DNA of 64,000 bases from JAPSGB01 sp963775185 (GCA_963775185.1 CAVZIE010000004.1:310001-374000), one strand, 5' to 3'; shown: positions 1 through 11,296, counted from the first letter of the stretch. Program-made: numbers and translations. The notes: generated from the sequence alone by a model not told the origin.

Positions 1-428
<428 letters not shown>

Positions 429-550
429 CGGATAACCCTCTCGAACCCCGAGCATGGGGCAGCTCGTCGCGAGTGCAAACCCCGCGAGCGATTCCGCAGT
501 GTTTCCGCGGCGTCAGACACGCAGTCGAAGTGCGCTATGCTGGCTGACGC

Positions 551-2362
551 ATGCGGATTGCCCTCGTCTACCCGCCGCCGTGGAAGATCGCCGCGCCCGG
601 CGAGGCCGCGCCCGGTCGCGACGGACCGCCGCCCGGCTTCCAGCCGGGCGATCTCGATCCGGACTTCCACCAGATCCCCTACGGCCTGCTCAGCCTCGGC
701 GCGCAGGCGATCCGCGCCGGGCATCAGGTCAAGCTGTTGAACCTGTCCGGCTTCGCCTGGTCCAGGGTCGAATCGCTGATCGCGAGCCTGGACGCGGAGC
801 TGGTCGGCATGTCGTGCTGGACCTCGAACCGCCGCGGCGTGGCGCTGGTCGCCCGCGAGGTGAAACGTGTCCGTCCTGCGACGCACGTCGTGATCGGCGG
901 CCCGCACGCGTCGCCGCTCGCGCGCGAGATGCTCGAGCACTACCCGGACGTCGACACGGTGTGCGTCGGCGAGAGCGAAGCGACGTTCATGGAGCTCGCG
1001 TCCCGGCTCGAGCGCGGCGAGCCACCGACCGGTATCGCCGGCACGCTGTATCGCGACGGCGCGCGCGTCGCCGAAGGGGCGCACCGCGCCGCCATCGAGG
1101 ACCTCGACGCGCTGGCGTCTCCTCATGACTACTTCACGACCCACATCGTGATGACGAGCCGCGGCTGCCCGTGGGCGTGCACCTTCTGCGGCGCCGAGAC
1201 CACCTGGGGCCGTGGCTTTCGCGGGCGCAGCGTGCCGGTGGTGCTCGACGATCTGGAGCACGCGCTCGCCCGCGTGCCGGTCAAGATGCTGCTGGTGAAG
1301 GACGACACCTTCACCACCAACAAGAAGCGCGTGCTCGAGCTGTGCCGCGGCATCCGCCAGCGCAAGCTGTCGTTCCTGTGGAGCTGCGACACGCGCGTGG
1401 ACGTGCTGAGCGAGGAGCTGCTCTACGCGATGCGCCTGGCCGGCTGCCAGCGGCTGAGCCTGGGCGTGGAGAGCGGCTCGCCGGCGATCCTGAAGGCGAT
1501 CGACAAGAAGATCACCGTCGACAAGATCCTCGCGAGCACGGAGATGGCGAAGAAGTACGGCATCGCCGTGCGCTACTACATGATGCTCGGCAACCGCGGC
1601 GAGACGCACGAGACGTTCCACGACACGCTGCGCTTCCTCGAGGCGGCCAAGCCCGACCAGTACTTGTTCTCGTGCCTGTCGATCTATCCGGGCACCGTCG
1701 ACTTCACCGACGCCGAGAACGCGGGGTGGCTCGACCGCGAGGTGTACTTCAAGCAGGCGTTCCAGGAACTGAAGACGCCCTTCGACGCCACGCCCGAGCT
1801 GACGCGCGAGATGAACGAGTGGTTTTCCGCGAACAAGGGGCTCCGCGACGTCTACCGGATGGACGTCCCGACCGCGAAGGCGATCCTCGAGCGCCTCGGC
1901 GGGCATCACGCCGCGCACATGGATGTCGCCGGTGCCTGCTACCGCGCGCGCCAGCTCGACGACGCCGAGCACCACGCGCGCCAGGCGCTCGACGCCGGCT
2001 ACCCCGTGCCCGGGCTCGCGCTCAACCTGCTCGCCTGCATCGCGCACGCGCGCGGCGATATCCCGGGCATGCAGGCGCGCTTCCTCGAGGCCGCCAAGCG
2101 CGATCCACAGCACGCGGTCCTGATGCAGAACGTCCAGGCCGCCCGCGCGTGGTTCGCCGAGCGCGGTCCCGAGCGCGGCGCGCCCCTGGCGCTCGACGCG
2201 AGCCACGACTTTTCGCTGTTCGAGAAGAACCTGCAACCGGCGCTACCGGGGCCGCTCGACGACGATCCCGCGGCGTGGCCGGAGCCCGCCCCCGCCCTGC
2301 CTCGCGCCGCGCCGGCAGAAGCCACCGGGCCCCGGCGCTTGAAAGTCGTCTCACCGGATTGA
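551..2362 (+). CDS. B12-binding domain radical SAM protein with C-terminal helical repeats
   Basis: This 603-residue protein has an N-terminal cobalamin-binding-like Rossmann region (about residues 1-170, with PYGLLSLGAQA and VIGGPHA). A radical SAM core follows, with the cluster motif CPWACTFC (Cys 206, 210 and 213), and then LGVESGS and related core motifs. The C-terminal 150 residues look like TPR-type helices (ACYRARQLDDAEHHARQAL) followed by a Pro/Ala-rich tail. Such enzymes carry out methylations or rearrangements on unreactive carbon in lipid or secondary metabolism. No neighbouring gene points to a substrate. The start at ATG 551 gives the expected MRIALVYPP opening of the family. The stop codon lies 3 bp before a copy of the dispersed repeat. 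Confidence 0.88.
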   Translation: MRIALVYPPPWKIAAPGEAAPGRDGPPPGFQPGDLDPDFHQIPYGLLSLGAQAIRAGHQVKLLNLSGFAWSRVESLIASLDAELVGMSCWTSNRRGVALVAREVKRVRPATHVVIGGPHASPLAREMLEHYPDVDTVCVGESEATFMELASRLERGEPPTGIAGTLYRDGARVAEGAHRAAIEDLDALASPHDYFTTHIVMTSRGCPWACTFCGAETTWGRGFRGRSVPVVLDDLEHALARVPVKMLLVKDDTFTTNKKRVLELCRGIRQRKLSFLWSCDTRVDVLSEELLYAMRLAGCQRLSLGVESGSPAILKAIDKKITVDKILASTEMAKKYGIAVRYYMMLGNRGETHETFHDTLRFLEAAKPDQYLFSCLSIYPGTVDFTDAENAGWLDREVYFKQAFQELKTPFDATPELTREMNEWFSANKGLRDVYRMDVPTAKAILERLGGHHAAHMDVAGACYRARQLDDAEHHARQALDAGYPVPGLALNLLACIAHARGDIPGMQARFLEAAKRDPQHAVLMQNVQAARAWFAERGPERGAPLALDASHDFSLFEKNLQPALPGPLDDDPAAWPEPAPALPRAAPAEATGPRRLKVVSPD

Positions 2363-2365
2363 AGG

Positions 2366-2387
2366 TTTGCCGGTCCGGCGCGGAATC
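2366..2387 (+). repeat. Dispersed GC-rich repeat, copy 1, hairpin between convergent stop codons
   Basis: The repeat begins 3 bp after the stop of the radical SAM gene. The stop codon of the opposite-strand gene (2386-2388) overlaps its last bases. With an inverted partial copy at 2389-2399 it forms an 11-bp perfect stem (2372-2382 with 2389-2399) and a 6-nt loop. It may act as a bidirectional transcription stop, but there is no T-tract. Confidence 0.85.
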
Positions 2388-3249
2388 ACGCGCCGGACCC
2401 GGCCGCGTGTCGCATCTCGAGCACGTGGCAGTAGCGCTTCGCGTCCAGGTCGTCGGGGTCGAGACGCGCCGCCATGCGCAGCGCCTTGAGCGCGACCTCG
2501 GTCTCGCCGCGCGCGAGCTGCAGGCGGCCGTAGACGTAGTGCGCGAACGCGACCCGGCGATCCTCGGCCAGCACGGCCAGCGCGCGGCGCTCGAGCTCGG
2601 GGATCGCCACGCCGATCCGCTCCGAGTCGTCGAGCAGGAGGAACGCGGCCCAGGCGGCGTACAGGCCGTGGAGCGGCGTGAACGGGTCGAGGGCGCGCGC
2701 GCGGGCGAAGTCGCTCGCCGCCTTGACCAGGTGACCCTCGCGAAGCGCGGCGCGCCCATCGCCGAAGGCCGTCGCCGCCTCGAGCGGATCGTGGTGCGGG
2801 AACGGGTCGCCCAGATCGTCGGCGCCGTTCGCGGGCGGCAGGGTCGACAACAAGCGGTCGGCCTGGGCCTCGAAGCGGATCGCGCCGAGCAGCGCGAGCG
2901 CGCACAGCACCTGCGCGGCGTGCAGCGGATCGAGGTTCGAGTCGCCGATCAGCGTCTCGACGCTGGTCTCGCCGTCGAGGGCGACGACGAAGCGCAGCTC
3001 CGCGGGCCTGAGCGCGGTCCGCCAGTCGATGGCGCTGGCGCCGTCGACGAGCACCGGGAAGCGACCGGCAGCCGGCGCGAGCAGCCAGCTCGTGCGCGTC
3101 TGGTCCCAGCTGTTGCGGATCGTGTCGACGACGAGCGCGGCGCGATCGGCGACGCCCGGCGCGGGTGACGCGAGCCTCGAGTATTGCGACGCGAGCTGCG
3201 CGACGAGGTGTTGACCGGAGAGGGTGCGGGAGGGGTGTTGTTGGGACAC
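2386..3249 (-). CDS. TPR-like protein of unknown function
   Basis: The protein has about 287 residues. The middle part (DWRTALRPAELRFVVALDG, then ALLGAIRFEAQADRLL) resembles the winged-helix-like segment that precedes TPRs in myxobacterial DnaJ- and DUF4388-type proteins. The C-terminal third has TPR-like helices (EGHLVKAASDFARARALDP, VALKALRMAARLDPDD). I chose the GTG at 3249 (MSQQHPSRTL) because it follows the previous gene by about 100 bp and uses no extra upstream codons. No strong ribosome-binding site is visible. The last residues (GSGA) and the stop codon are encoded by the inverted half of repeat copy 1. No enzyme motif is visible, so a scaffold or interaction role is an inference. 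Confidence 0.65.
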   Translation of the reverse strand: MSQQHPSRTLSGQHLVAQLASQYSRLASPAPGVADRAALVVDTIRNSWDQTRTSWLLAPAAGRFPVLVDGASAIDWRTALRPAELRFVVALDGETSVETLIGDSNLDPLHAAQVLCALALLGAIRFEAQADRLLSTLPPANGADDLGDPFPHHDPLEAATAFGDGRAALREGHLVKAASDFARARALDPFTPLHGLYAAWAAFLLLDDSERIGVAIPELERRALAVLAEDRRVAFAHYVYGRLQLARGETEVALKALRMAARLDPDDLDAKRYCHVLEMRHAAGSGA

Positions 3250-3355
3250 GCGACGGCATTCTGCAACCGATGTGCCACGCGAAAACCCGGGAGATCCGCC
3301 GAGCGCGCGTCTCCTTTCGGGACGCCCGCGTCTCGAGCCGGGACGCCCGGTCTCG

Positions 3356-4046
3356 CTACTTTCGCGGCGTGCCGGCGAGCTTCGCCAACCACTCGTCGCT
3401 CCACGCGCGCACGCGTGTGAACGTCGTCTCGTCGCCGTAGGCGAGCGCGGACCACAGCGCGCGCACGACGTTCGCGACGGCGTCCGCGTTGGCGGAGCGC
3501 GCCCCCTTGGCCAACGCGCCCGCCATCTGTTCGGCCTGCCCGAGCGTGTCGAGGAGCGCCTTGCGCACCGGCGCGGCGAGCGCGACGCTGGTCCACACCT
3601 CCCAGTCGTCCTGCAGCTCCTCCGGCGTGGTCGCACCGAGCTCGAGCTTCGCGGACAGGTTCGCCAGGTACTGCCACTTGGGCGCCGGGTCGCTCGCGAC
3701 GTAGGCGTCGCCGGAGCTCTTCCAGAGACTCGACCGCCGTCCCGCCGTCGTCCGGCGCGAGGCGCGCTGCGACCTCGGGAAAGCGCGCTTCGAGATCCGG
3801 ACCCACCTCCGCCGGCGCGTCCCGCCGGGCGGCGTCGTGCACGGCCTGCGCCAGCCAGATCCGCGCCAGCCGCTCGCGATCCCAGCCGAGGAGCGCGCTC
3901 CACAGCGTATCGGAGCCGGGCTTCTTGAAACGCTCGCTCGCGAGCTGGCGGCGGAGCGCGTCGCGGTCTTTCGGCGGCCCCGCCGGTGGCGCGGCCGGCT
4001 TGTTGCGCGCGTGTTGCGCGCGACGGAGCTTGCGACTCTGGGACAC
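3356..4046 (-). CDS. Hypothetical protein, frame interrupted
   Basis: The N-terminal part (GTG 4046, MSQSRKLRRAQHARNK) is very basic and runs to about 3720. Reading then continues in another frame as KSSGDAYVASDPAPKWQY through to the stop at 3356. Both segments have coherent soluble-protein composition, so one gene of about 229 residues with a single indel near 3720 is the simplest reading. The N-terminus is Arg/Lys/Pro-rich and the rest is helical (AALWSALAYG, WSDEWLAKLAG). I do not recognise a family. The upstream neighbour is divergent (lipoprotein at 4144), leaving a 97-bp shared promoter region. Confidence 0.5.
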
Positions 4047-4143
4047 GTTGCAGGGCGCAGCCTATCCGAACGGTCGGCTGTTCGCGAGTCACTCCTGCAC
4101 GCCCTGTCTTGTGTCTCGCGGGGAGCACGCGTAAAGGGCGCTG

Positions 4144-4710
4144 ATGAAGAACTTCATCGCCTGGTTCGCGTTGGCCATTGGTATCGTCGGCGGCGCGGTC
4201 GCCTGCAGCAGCAGCAGCGACTCCCCAGCGGGTCCGAAGTGCGGGACGAGCGGCGCGGGTGGCGGCTCGAACTGCAGCGCATACACGCAGTGCGTGCAGT
4301 CGGCGTGCGGAACCCAGCAGTCGCAGTGCCTGAGCGGCGCGTGTTCGAGCTACGTCAGCCTGCACCAACAAGTGCGCGTGCAACGACACGGCCTGCTACA
4401 CGGCCTGCCCGCTCGACAGCGCGTGCCAGACCTGCTTCACGGACGTCGGCACCTGCAGCCAGCAGAACTGCTCGGCCCAGCTCCAGAGCTGCGGCACCGG
4501 CGGCGCGGGCGGAACCGGCGGTGCGGGCGGAACCGGTGGAGGCACCGGCGGCACCGGCGGCGGCGCGACCTGCGCCGACCTCGCCACGTGCTGCAGCGCC
4601 ATCGCCGACGCCAACCAGAAGAGCGCGTGCGACCAGGTCGTGCAAGCCGGCAGCGACACGAACTGCGGCTACGCGTACACCGGCTTCAAGTCCGCCGGCA
4701 TCTGCCAGTA
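4144..4710 (+). CDS. Cys-rich lipoprotein with Gly-rich linker, frame interrupted
   Basis: ATG 4144 opens a lipoprotein signal peptide (MKNFIAWFALAIGIVGGAVAC) with the lipid-modified Cys at residue 21. Two Cys-rich modules follow, separated by a linker of GGAGGTGG-type repeats. The frame changes near 4365-4372. The downstream frame reads NKCACNDTACYTACPLDSAC through QQNCSAQLQSC to YTGFKSAGICQ and stops at 4708-4710. The paired Cys spacing suggests disulfide-bonded extracytoplasmic modules. This architecture is common in myxobacterial surface lipoproteins of unknown function. The gene converges on fum, with an inverted repeat pair between them. Confidence 0.75.
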
Positions 4711-4723
4711 GCGCTTGCCGGTT

Positions 4724-4745
4724 GATGTCGGTGCGGCGCGGAATC
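4724..4745 (+). repeat. Dispersed repeat, copy 2 (forward arm of inverted pair)
   Basis: This copy has one core substitution (CGGTGCGG). It lies 13 bp after the lipoprotein stop and faces copy 3 across a 9-bp spacer, giving a hairpin with a 10-bp perfect inner stem. Confidence 0.85.
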
Positions 4746-4754
4746 GTCAAAATC

Positions 4755-4776
4755 GGTTCCGCGCCGGACCGGCATC
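4755..4776 (-). repeat. Dispersed repeat, copy 3 (reverse arm of inverted pair)
   Basis: This copy has a perfect 13-bp core on the minus strand and forms the second arm of the hairpin with copy 2. It ends 12 bp from the fum stop codon, so the pair fills the gap between convergent genes. Confidence 0.88.
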
Positions 4777-4788
4777 CCCTACCCCACG

Positions 4789-6429
<1,641 letters not shown>

Positions 6430-6443
6430 GATCGCTGCCTCCT

Positions 6444-6461
6444 GATGTCGGTCCGGCGCGG
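6444..6461 (+). repeat. Dispersed repeat, copy 4, in the fum leader
   Basis: The core is perfect. Read on the fum strand, the element ends in GACATC, directly followed by the AGGAGG of fum. It therefore lies in the 5' untranslated region and could influence translation or transcript processing. Confidence 0.88.
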
Positions 6462-6531
6462 CCGGCGTCCGGTCCGGGCGCGCCTGCTCCCTTACCACAC
6501 CACGGCGAGCCCCGGCGGCACCGGACCGCGC

Positions 6532-7005
6532 TCAGCGCGAAGGCGGCAGCGAGTCGCGGAACGAGCCAGGGAGCTTCTCGGTCAGCCGCTCCTCGAGCGC
6601 CGCGAGGTCGTACTTGTCCGGGCGGTGCCCTTCGGGCAGGCACGCGATGTCGAACGCGGCGGAAGCTGCGCTCTGCAACGTTGCCTGCGGTAGATCGAGC
6701 TGCGCGCCGAGCTTGCGCAACGTCGCCAGCTCCTCGGAATTGACGACGCCGTCGAGCTTGGCGAGCCAGCTCGCGAACGCGTACGTCAACGCGCGCTGCC
6801 AGCGGTTCATCTCGCCGAACTCCACGTCGTCGATCGACACCGCGGACTCGGTCGCGTGCTTGACCTCGCTCAGCTCGGCCTCGTCGAGCCCGAACGCGGC
6901 AGCGGCGCGCTCGAGACCGCGTGCCTCGTCCTTGCGCATGCGGCCATCGGCCCACGCAACGGCCGCGATCGCCAGGAACGCCTGTTTCGGTAGCCGGGTC
7001 GCCAT
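6532..7005 (-). CDS. TerB-like (tellurite-resistance B fold) helical protein
   Basis: The 157-residue all-helical protein opens with FLAIAAVAWADGRMRKDEA. This matches the TerB-family pattern of a hydrophobic helix, an acidic ADG-type turn and a second helix. A second acidic pseudo-repeat appears in the middle (ASWLAKLDGVVNSEEL). Family members bind metal or act as inner-membrane-associated scaffolds, and stand-alone copies are usually not linked to tellurite resistance. No other ter genes are nearby. It lies upstream of fum on the same strand with a 102-bp gap that includes repeat copy 4. The fold call is moderately confident and the function is unknown. Confidence 0.65.
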   Translation of the reverse strand: MATRLPKQAFLAIAAVAWADGRMRKDEARGLERAAAAFGLDEAELSEVKHATESAVSIDDVEFGEMNRWQRALTYAFASWLAKLDGVVNSEELATLRKLGAQLDLPQATLQSAASAAFDIACLPEGHRPDKYDLAALEERLTEKLPGSFRDSLPPSR

Positions 7006-7251
7006 GCCCGGAAGCTATCACCGCCGGCCGGCCGCCGTCGATCGTTCGCGGAAATGGCCCGGGTTTCGTCGGTTCTCGTCGCGGCGAAGTGGCCGAGCGA
7101 GCCCACCGATCCGCCGACGCTCGCGCCTCGCGTGGGCGCCCCCCTTCGTACCCTGTCCGGTCGTCCGGGCACTACGAAGCGTGTCGTGATCCGTCGCAAG
7201 CTCGGCGACCGAGCGTTGATGTGGACCTGGACGCCCTCGCACGCAAGAGCG
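7006..7251. other. Intergenic region, no gene seen
   Basis: There is no convincing coding region between the TerB-like start and the downstream repeat of the glycosidase gene. It holds the 10-mer GGAAATGGCC near 7050, which recurs in two other intergenic regions of this window. Confidence 0.5.
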
Positions 7252-7272
7252 CTTCCGCGCCGGACCGGCACC
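7252..7272 (-). repeat. Dispersed repeat, copy 5, just downstream of the glycosidase gene
   Basis: The core is perfect. It lies about 8 bp past the stop codon of the minus-strand glycosidase gene, in forward orientation relative to that gene's transcription. Confidence 0.88.
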
Positions 7273-7279
7273 AATCCGA

Positions 7280-9805
7280 TTACTTGAAGCGCACGGCCAG
7301 CGCCAGATCTCCGGGTTGTGACGGCGTGATGCGCAGCGTGACCACGCGCCCGTCCTGCGCGGCTTCGGCGCCGTCGGCGCTCGCGAGATCGTAGCCGTCG
7401 GGCGCGTACACGCGGAAGCGGTACTCGAACGGCACCGCATCGGGCGCGCCGGCGTCGACCTTGAAGCGCAGATCGAGGCGGCGCGCGCTCGCGTCCCACT
7501 GCTCGCTCTCGAGGTCGGTCGCGCCTTGCGTGATCTGGCGATTGTCCCCGAGGTACTGCGGGTGCCCGGTGACTTCGCGCAGCGCGATCACCTCGTGGCC
7601 GTGGGCGGGCACCGTGCGCTCGAGCGTGCCTTCTACGATGCCCAGGAACTTCTCGCTCCAGAACTCGCTCGCGAGGTATTGCTTGTCCGGATCGAGCCCC
7701 CACTTGCCGAGATCGATGCTGTACGTCCGCGCTTCGTCGGGCATGTCGAGCATCGGGCGCGCGTCGAAGTCGTAGTTGCGGCCCCAGTTGAGCAGCCCCA
7801 CGACGTACCAGCTCGCGTCCGACCCCACGAGCGTGCCGTTCACGCGCAGCAGATATTCCTCCGGGTAGTGGCGCGTGAACAGGTCCATGGGGCGCGCCGC
7901 GTCCGGGTAGCTCGGCAAGAGCTGACGCCAGACGTCGATCTGCTCGGGCGTGAGCGTGCGCAGATCCTCGCCGAACTTGATGATCGATCCGCTGAGCGCC
8001 ATGAACGACGCGTACGTCTTGGCTTCGTCCAGCGTAACGGTCTGGTCGGGGTGCTGGATGTCCGTGCGGAAGAAGAGCAGGTCGTTGTGCGTGACCCACA
8101 GGTGGTTGTGGAAGTAGTAGCGGCGCGCTCCGGTCTTGACCGTGCTCTTGAAGCTGTTGCCGCTGCCGACCAGGGAAAACGGATGGGCTTGCTCCCACAG
8201 CGGTCCGGAGTCGAGGGTAAGGCGCATGCCGTCGACCTCGCCGAAGTTGACGCCCATGAGCGCGATCCCGAGGTAGAAGACGTTGTCGGGGATCGCGCCG
8301 CGGACCGCGCGCAAGCCGGCCTTGTATGCCTCGATGCTGGTCATGGTCGGGTCGTGCTTCGGCGGGTACAAGAGGTCGTAGTAGCCGTAGTCGTGCTTGA
8401 TCCAGCGCTCGCCCCAGTCGTTCGTGTAGCGCTTCATGGTCGCGGCGAGCCACGCCTGCACGTCGGGGTTCGACAGATCGAGCATGCGCGTGCCCGCGCC
8501 TGGATCGACGAAGCCGTGGATGGCGTTGGTCGACGGATCGATCAGCCAGTCGGGGTGGTCCGCGGCGAACTGCGACGTCGCGGAGACCGTGAAGGGCGCG
8601 ATCCACAGTCCCGGCAGCAGACCCGCGTCGGTGACCTTCTTCGCGAAGGCGGGCATGCCGGACGGGAACTTGGCGTTGGCTTGCCAGTCGCCGTAGGCGA
8701 CCTGGTAGCCGTCATCCACCTGGAAGTAGTCGATGCCGAACGGCTTGAACTCGCGCGCCATCACCGCGAGGTTCTCCGCCATGCTGCTGTCGTCGATGTC
8801 GTGCCCGAGGCCGCCGGTCGAGCCGGAGCCGCCCCAGCTGTTCCAGCCGTTCGGCGTCGGGCGCCCGCCGTCGCGCTTCATCCACGGCACGTAGTCGAGC
8901 CACGCCGCGGTCGCGTCGGCGTAGTCCTCGAGCGCCGTCCACGGATCGGTGGCCGCGGGGTTCATGTACACGGGTTCCGACGACAGCGTTTTGCCGGGCT
9001 TCACGGGCTTGCCCTTGTAGAGCAGCGCGAGGTCCGCGTAGAAGGCGTCCTGACCGGTTCTACCGTTGGAGCGCGCCGGCAGGTCGGGGTCAAGCGTCGT
9101 GCCGAACGTGGGGAACGAGCGCTCCACGCCGAGCGCGCCGGCGATCCACGACTGGTTGCTGTCCAGATCCACGACCGCGTGGTTCCAGTTCGACAGCACG
9201 TCGCCGCGGCTCTTGATGTCGAAGAACGCGTCGATGACTCCCTGGCGCGAGCTCTCGTCCGGGTAGTGCAGGTTCGCCTCCGTGTCGGCGATGACGTCCA
9301 TCCCGTCGTCGAGCACGCGCGTGCGCAGCGCGTTTGCTCCGACGAACAGCCCGCCGCCGTCGCCTTCGCTCAGGACCGGCGTGAAGCGCAGCACGCGAAG
9401 ATCCTGGGAGCGGTGGTTCGTGACGTCGAGGATCGCCAGCGCGGCGTTGTGCGCAGGATCGGCGTACAGGCGCAGCGTGAACGCAACACCGTCGATCTCG
9501 CAGTCGAGCTCGTGACCGCGGGCGGCGTCGAAGTAGCCGCCGGGCTTCGGCGACGCGTCCAGGCGCTTCCAGCTCGCGTGGCAGTCGCGCGTGGACAGCG
9601 TGCGCTGCGCGCCGCCGTCCTCGATCAGCACCTCCGCCCAGGCGCCGCGCAAGAGCGTGCGACCCGGGCCGCCAGAGACGTCGAAGCGACCGCCGGCGCC
9701 GGGCGTCACGGCGATGCCGGGCGGCGCCGACACGACGGGCTCGTCCGTGCCGCAAGCGGCGATGACAGGGAGGGTCAGGACGCACGCGCACACGACGGCT
9801 CGCAT
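7280..9805 (-). CDS. GH36/GH27-like alpha-galactosidase lipoprotein
   Basis: The 841-residue protein starts at ATG 9805 with a lipoprotein signal (VCACVLTLPVIAAC). An N-terminal beta-sandwich of about 300 residues precedes a TIM barrel carrying the clan GH-D signatures NGWNSWGG, DYFQVDDGYQ and WIKHDYGYYD (nucleophile Asp in the KxD position). The run MRLTLDSGP probably holds the acid/base Asp. A C-terminal beta domain follows. The family hydrolyses alpha-linked galactose or related sugars from oligosaccharides. Export and lipidation suggest action on external polysaccharide, which is an inference. The frame is intact across 2.5 kb. The exact sugar specificity cannot be read from sequence. Confidence 0.85.
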   Translation of the reverse strand: MRAVVCACVLTLPVIAACGTDEPVVSAPPGIAVTPGAGGRFDVSGGPGRTLLRGAWAEVLIEDGGAQRTLSTRDCHASWKRLDASPKPGGYFDAARGHELDCEIDGVAFTLRLYADPAHNAALAILDVTNHRSQDLRVLRFTPVLSEGDGGGLFVGANALRTRVLDDGMDVIADTEANLHYPDESSRQGVIDAFFDIKSRGDVLSNWNHAVVDLDSNQSWIAGALGVERSFPTFGTTLDPDLPARSNGRTGQDAFYADLALLYKGKPVKPGKTLSSEPVYMNPAATDPWTALEDYADATAAWLDYVPWMKRDGGRPTPNGWNSWGGSGSTGGLGHDIDDSSMAENLAVMAREFKPFGIDYFQVDDGYQVAYGDWQANAKFPSGMPAFAKKVTDAGLLPGLWIAPFTVSATSQFAADHPDWLIDPSTNAIHGFVDPGAGTRMLDLSNPDVQAWLAATMKRYTNDWGERWIKHDYGYYDLLYPPKHDPTMTSIEAYKAGLRAVRGAIPDNVFYLGIALMGVNFGEVDGMRLTLDSGPLWEQAHPFSLVGSGNSFKSTVKTGARRYYFHNHLWVTHNDLLFFRTDIQHPDQTVTLDEAKTYASFMALSGSIIKFGEDLRTLTPEQIDVWRQLLPSYPDAARPMDLFTRHYPEEYLLRVNGTLVGSDASWYVVGLLNWGRNYDFDARPMLDMPDEARTYSIDLGKWGLDPDKQYLASEFWSEKFLGIVEGTLERTVPAHGHEVIALREVTGHPQYLGDNRQITQGATDLESEQWDASARRLDLRFKVDAGAPDAVPFEYRFRVYAPDGYDLASADGAEAAQDGRVVTLRITPSQPGDLALAVRFK

Positions 9806-9858
9806 GCCGCTGAAGATATCAGACCGGGGAAGTGAGCGAGCCGGGTCCCGCGCCGGAA

Positions 9859-10641
9859 ATGGCCCCGATATTGCAACGTTATGCGCACATGCACGTCCAC
9901 TCCACTCGCGCGGTCGAGCGCGAGGTCGAGGAGCTCGGGGACGACCGCAGCATGTCGCCCCGCCTCGACCGCGTGCCATCGGCCATCTTGCGGTTCCACG
10001 CGCAAGCCGTGCGCCCACGCGCCCGGAATGCGCGCGTCGTCCGTCTCGAGCAGCAGGGCGAGATGCGGCTGGGGCCCGACCGGGCATGGCAGCCGTTCGT
10101 CGCCGAGGAGTACTTCGCGGTACAGACCGTCGCTTTCGTGTGGCAAGCGCGCGTGCGGATGGCGCCGCTGTTCAGCGCCATCGTAATCGATCGCTACACG
10201 CACGGTCACGGCGAGCTCGACGCGCGCCTGTTCAACACGCTGCGCGTCGCACACGCCGCCGGCCCGGACATCGATCGCGGCGAGGTCCTGCGCTACCTGG
10301 CAGAGCTGCCCTGGGTCCCGCAGGCCATCGTCGCCAACGGCGCTCTCGACTGGAGCAGCCTCGACGACCACGACGTCCTGGTCTCGACCGGGACGGGCAC
10401 GTCACGCTGCACGGTGACGCTCCACCTCGACGACGCCGGCGACATCGTCGGCGCCTCCGCCTTGCGACCGCGCAGCGTCGGCGAAGCGACGGTGCCCACG
10501 CCGTGGGGCGGCGCGTTCTCCGCCTACGCGGATCTCGCGGGGATGCGCGTCCCGACCCACGCGGAGGTGTGGTGGGAGCTCCCGAGCGGGCGCTTCGTCT
10601 ACTGGCGGGGCGACGTCACCGCCGTCGAGCTCGTCCGCTGA
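9859..10641 (+). CDS. DUF6544/DUF6920-like conserved hypothetical protein
   Basis: The protein has about 260 residues. It is divergent from the glycosidase gene with a very short gap. Recognisable conserved runs are FNTLRVAHAAGPDID, GEVLRYLAELPWVPQAI and the C-terminal AEVWWELPSGRFVYWRG, matching my recollection of the DUF6544 group (no known function). ATG 9859 is preferred because the alternative GTG 9832 leaves only 26 bp between divergent genes. The GTG has a GGGGA, but too close to it. There are no signal peptide or membrane segments. It converges with the oxidoreductase gene through a short hairpin at the stop codons. Confidence 0.6.
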   Translation: MAPILQRYAHMHVHSTRAVEREVEELGDDRSMSPRLDRVPSAILRFHAQAVRPRARNARVVRLEQQGEMRLGPDRAWQPFVAEEYFAVQTVAFVWQARVRMAPLFSAIVIDRYTHGHGELDARLFNTLRVAHAAGPDIDRGEVLRYLAELPWVPQAIVANGALDWSSLDDHDVLVSTGTGTSRCTVTLHLDDAGDIVGASALRPRSVGEATVPTPWGGAFSAYADLAGMRVPTHAEVWWELPSGRFVYWRGDVTAVELVR

Positions 10642-10646
10642 GCTAG

Positions 10647-10663
10647 TCGGCGACTCAGCCGAC
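10647..10663. terminator. Hairpin between convergent genes
   Basis: GTCGGC and GCCGAC arms flank a 6-nt loop. The hairpin overlaps the stop codon of the minus-strand gene and follows the plus-strand stop by 5 bp. There is no T-tract, so it is only a candidate bidirectional terminator. Confidence 0.4.
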
Positions 10664-11296
10664 GAGCAGCTTGAACGCGTGCTTCCACTTGCCGGAGGTC
10701 ACGCCGCGCAGCACCCACAGCAGTGCGAGTGGTTCCAGGTAGCGCGAGCCCTCGATGCCGCCGATGTCCACGGCGCCCCAGCCGAAGTCGGTGAGCAACC
10801 GCGTCACCTCCTGCTTCGCGCCGTCGTCGTTGCCGCAGATGAACATGTCCGGCGGACCGCCGGGGAGATCAGGCTTGAACATCAGCGCGTTGCCCACGCT
10901 GTTGAACGCCTTGACGACCTTCGCGTCGGGCAAGAGCTCCTGCACCTGCTCGCCCCCCGACTCCGAGAAGCCGAGCGCCAGCGCCGGCTTGCCGCTGCCG
11001 AAGTCGAGAGGGTTGGTCGCGTCGATGACGATCTTGCCCGCGAAGCCCGCCGGCCCCGCGGCGCGGATCACCATCGCGTTCGCGGTCCCGAGCGTCGCCA
11101 GCACGATCAAGTCCGCCCAGCTCGCGGCGTCGGCGTAGGTGGCCGCAGCGCCACGATCGCCCGCCTCCTTGACCCACGCGACGGCCTTGGCGTTGGTCGC
11201 GCTACGCGACCCGAGCCGGACCTCGTGACCCAGGTCGACGAACGCCTTGCCGAGCGTGCGACCGACCTCCCCGGTGCCCAGGACTGCGACCTTCAT
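10655..11296 (-). CDS. NADPH-dependent F420 reductase-family (Rossmann) oxidoreductase
   Basis: The 213-residue protein starts with MKVAVLGTGEVGRTLG, a dinucleotide-binding GxGxxG motif, followed by HEVRLGSR (phosphate-binding Ser/Arg typical of NADPH use). DATNPLDFGSGKPALALG and KAFNSVGNALMFKP match the NPD_1/F420-dependent NADP reductase family. In bacteria without F420, such proteins are NADP-dependent oxidoreductases of unknown substrate. It lies 81 bp downstream of arsC on the same strand and may be cotranscribed with the arsenic operon, although no arsenic role is known for the family. Confidence 0.8.
   Translation of the reverse strand: MKVAVLGTGEVGRTLGKAFVDLGHEVRLGSRSATNAKAVAWVKEAGDRGAAATYADAASWADLIVLATLGTANAMVIRAAGPAGFAGKIVIDATNPLDFGSGKPALALGFSESGGEQVQELLPDAKVVKAFNSVGNALMFKPDLPGGPPDMFICGNDDGAKQEVTRLLTDFGWGAVDIGGIEGSRYLEPLALLWVLRGVTSGKWKHAFKLLVG

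Noticed and set aside
2386..4389. A 667-codon minus-strand open frame
   Set aside because: Only its last 287 codons have plausible composition. The upstream part is Arg/Ala-rich antisense or out-of-frame sequence over two other genes, as is common in GC-rich DNA.
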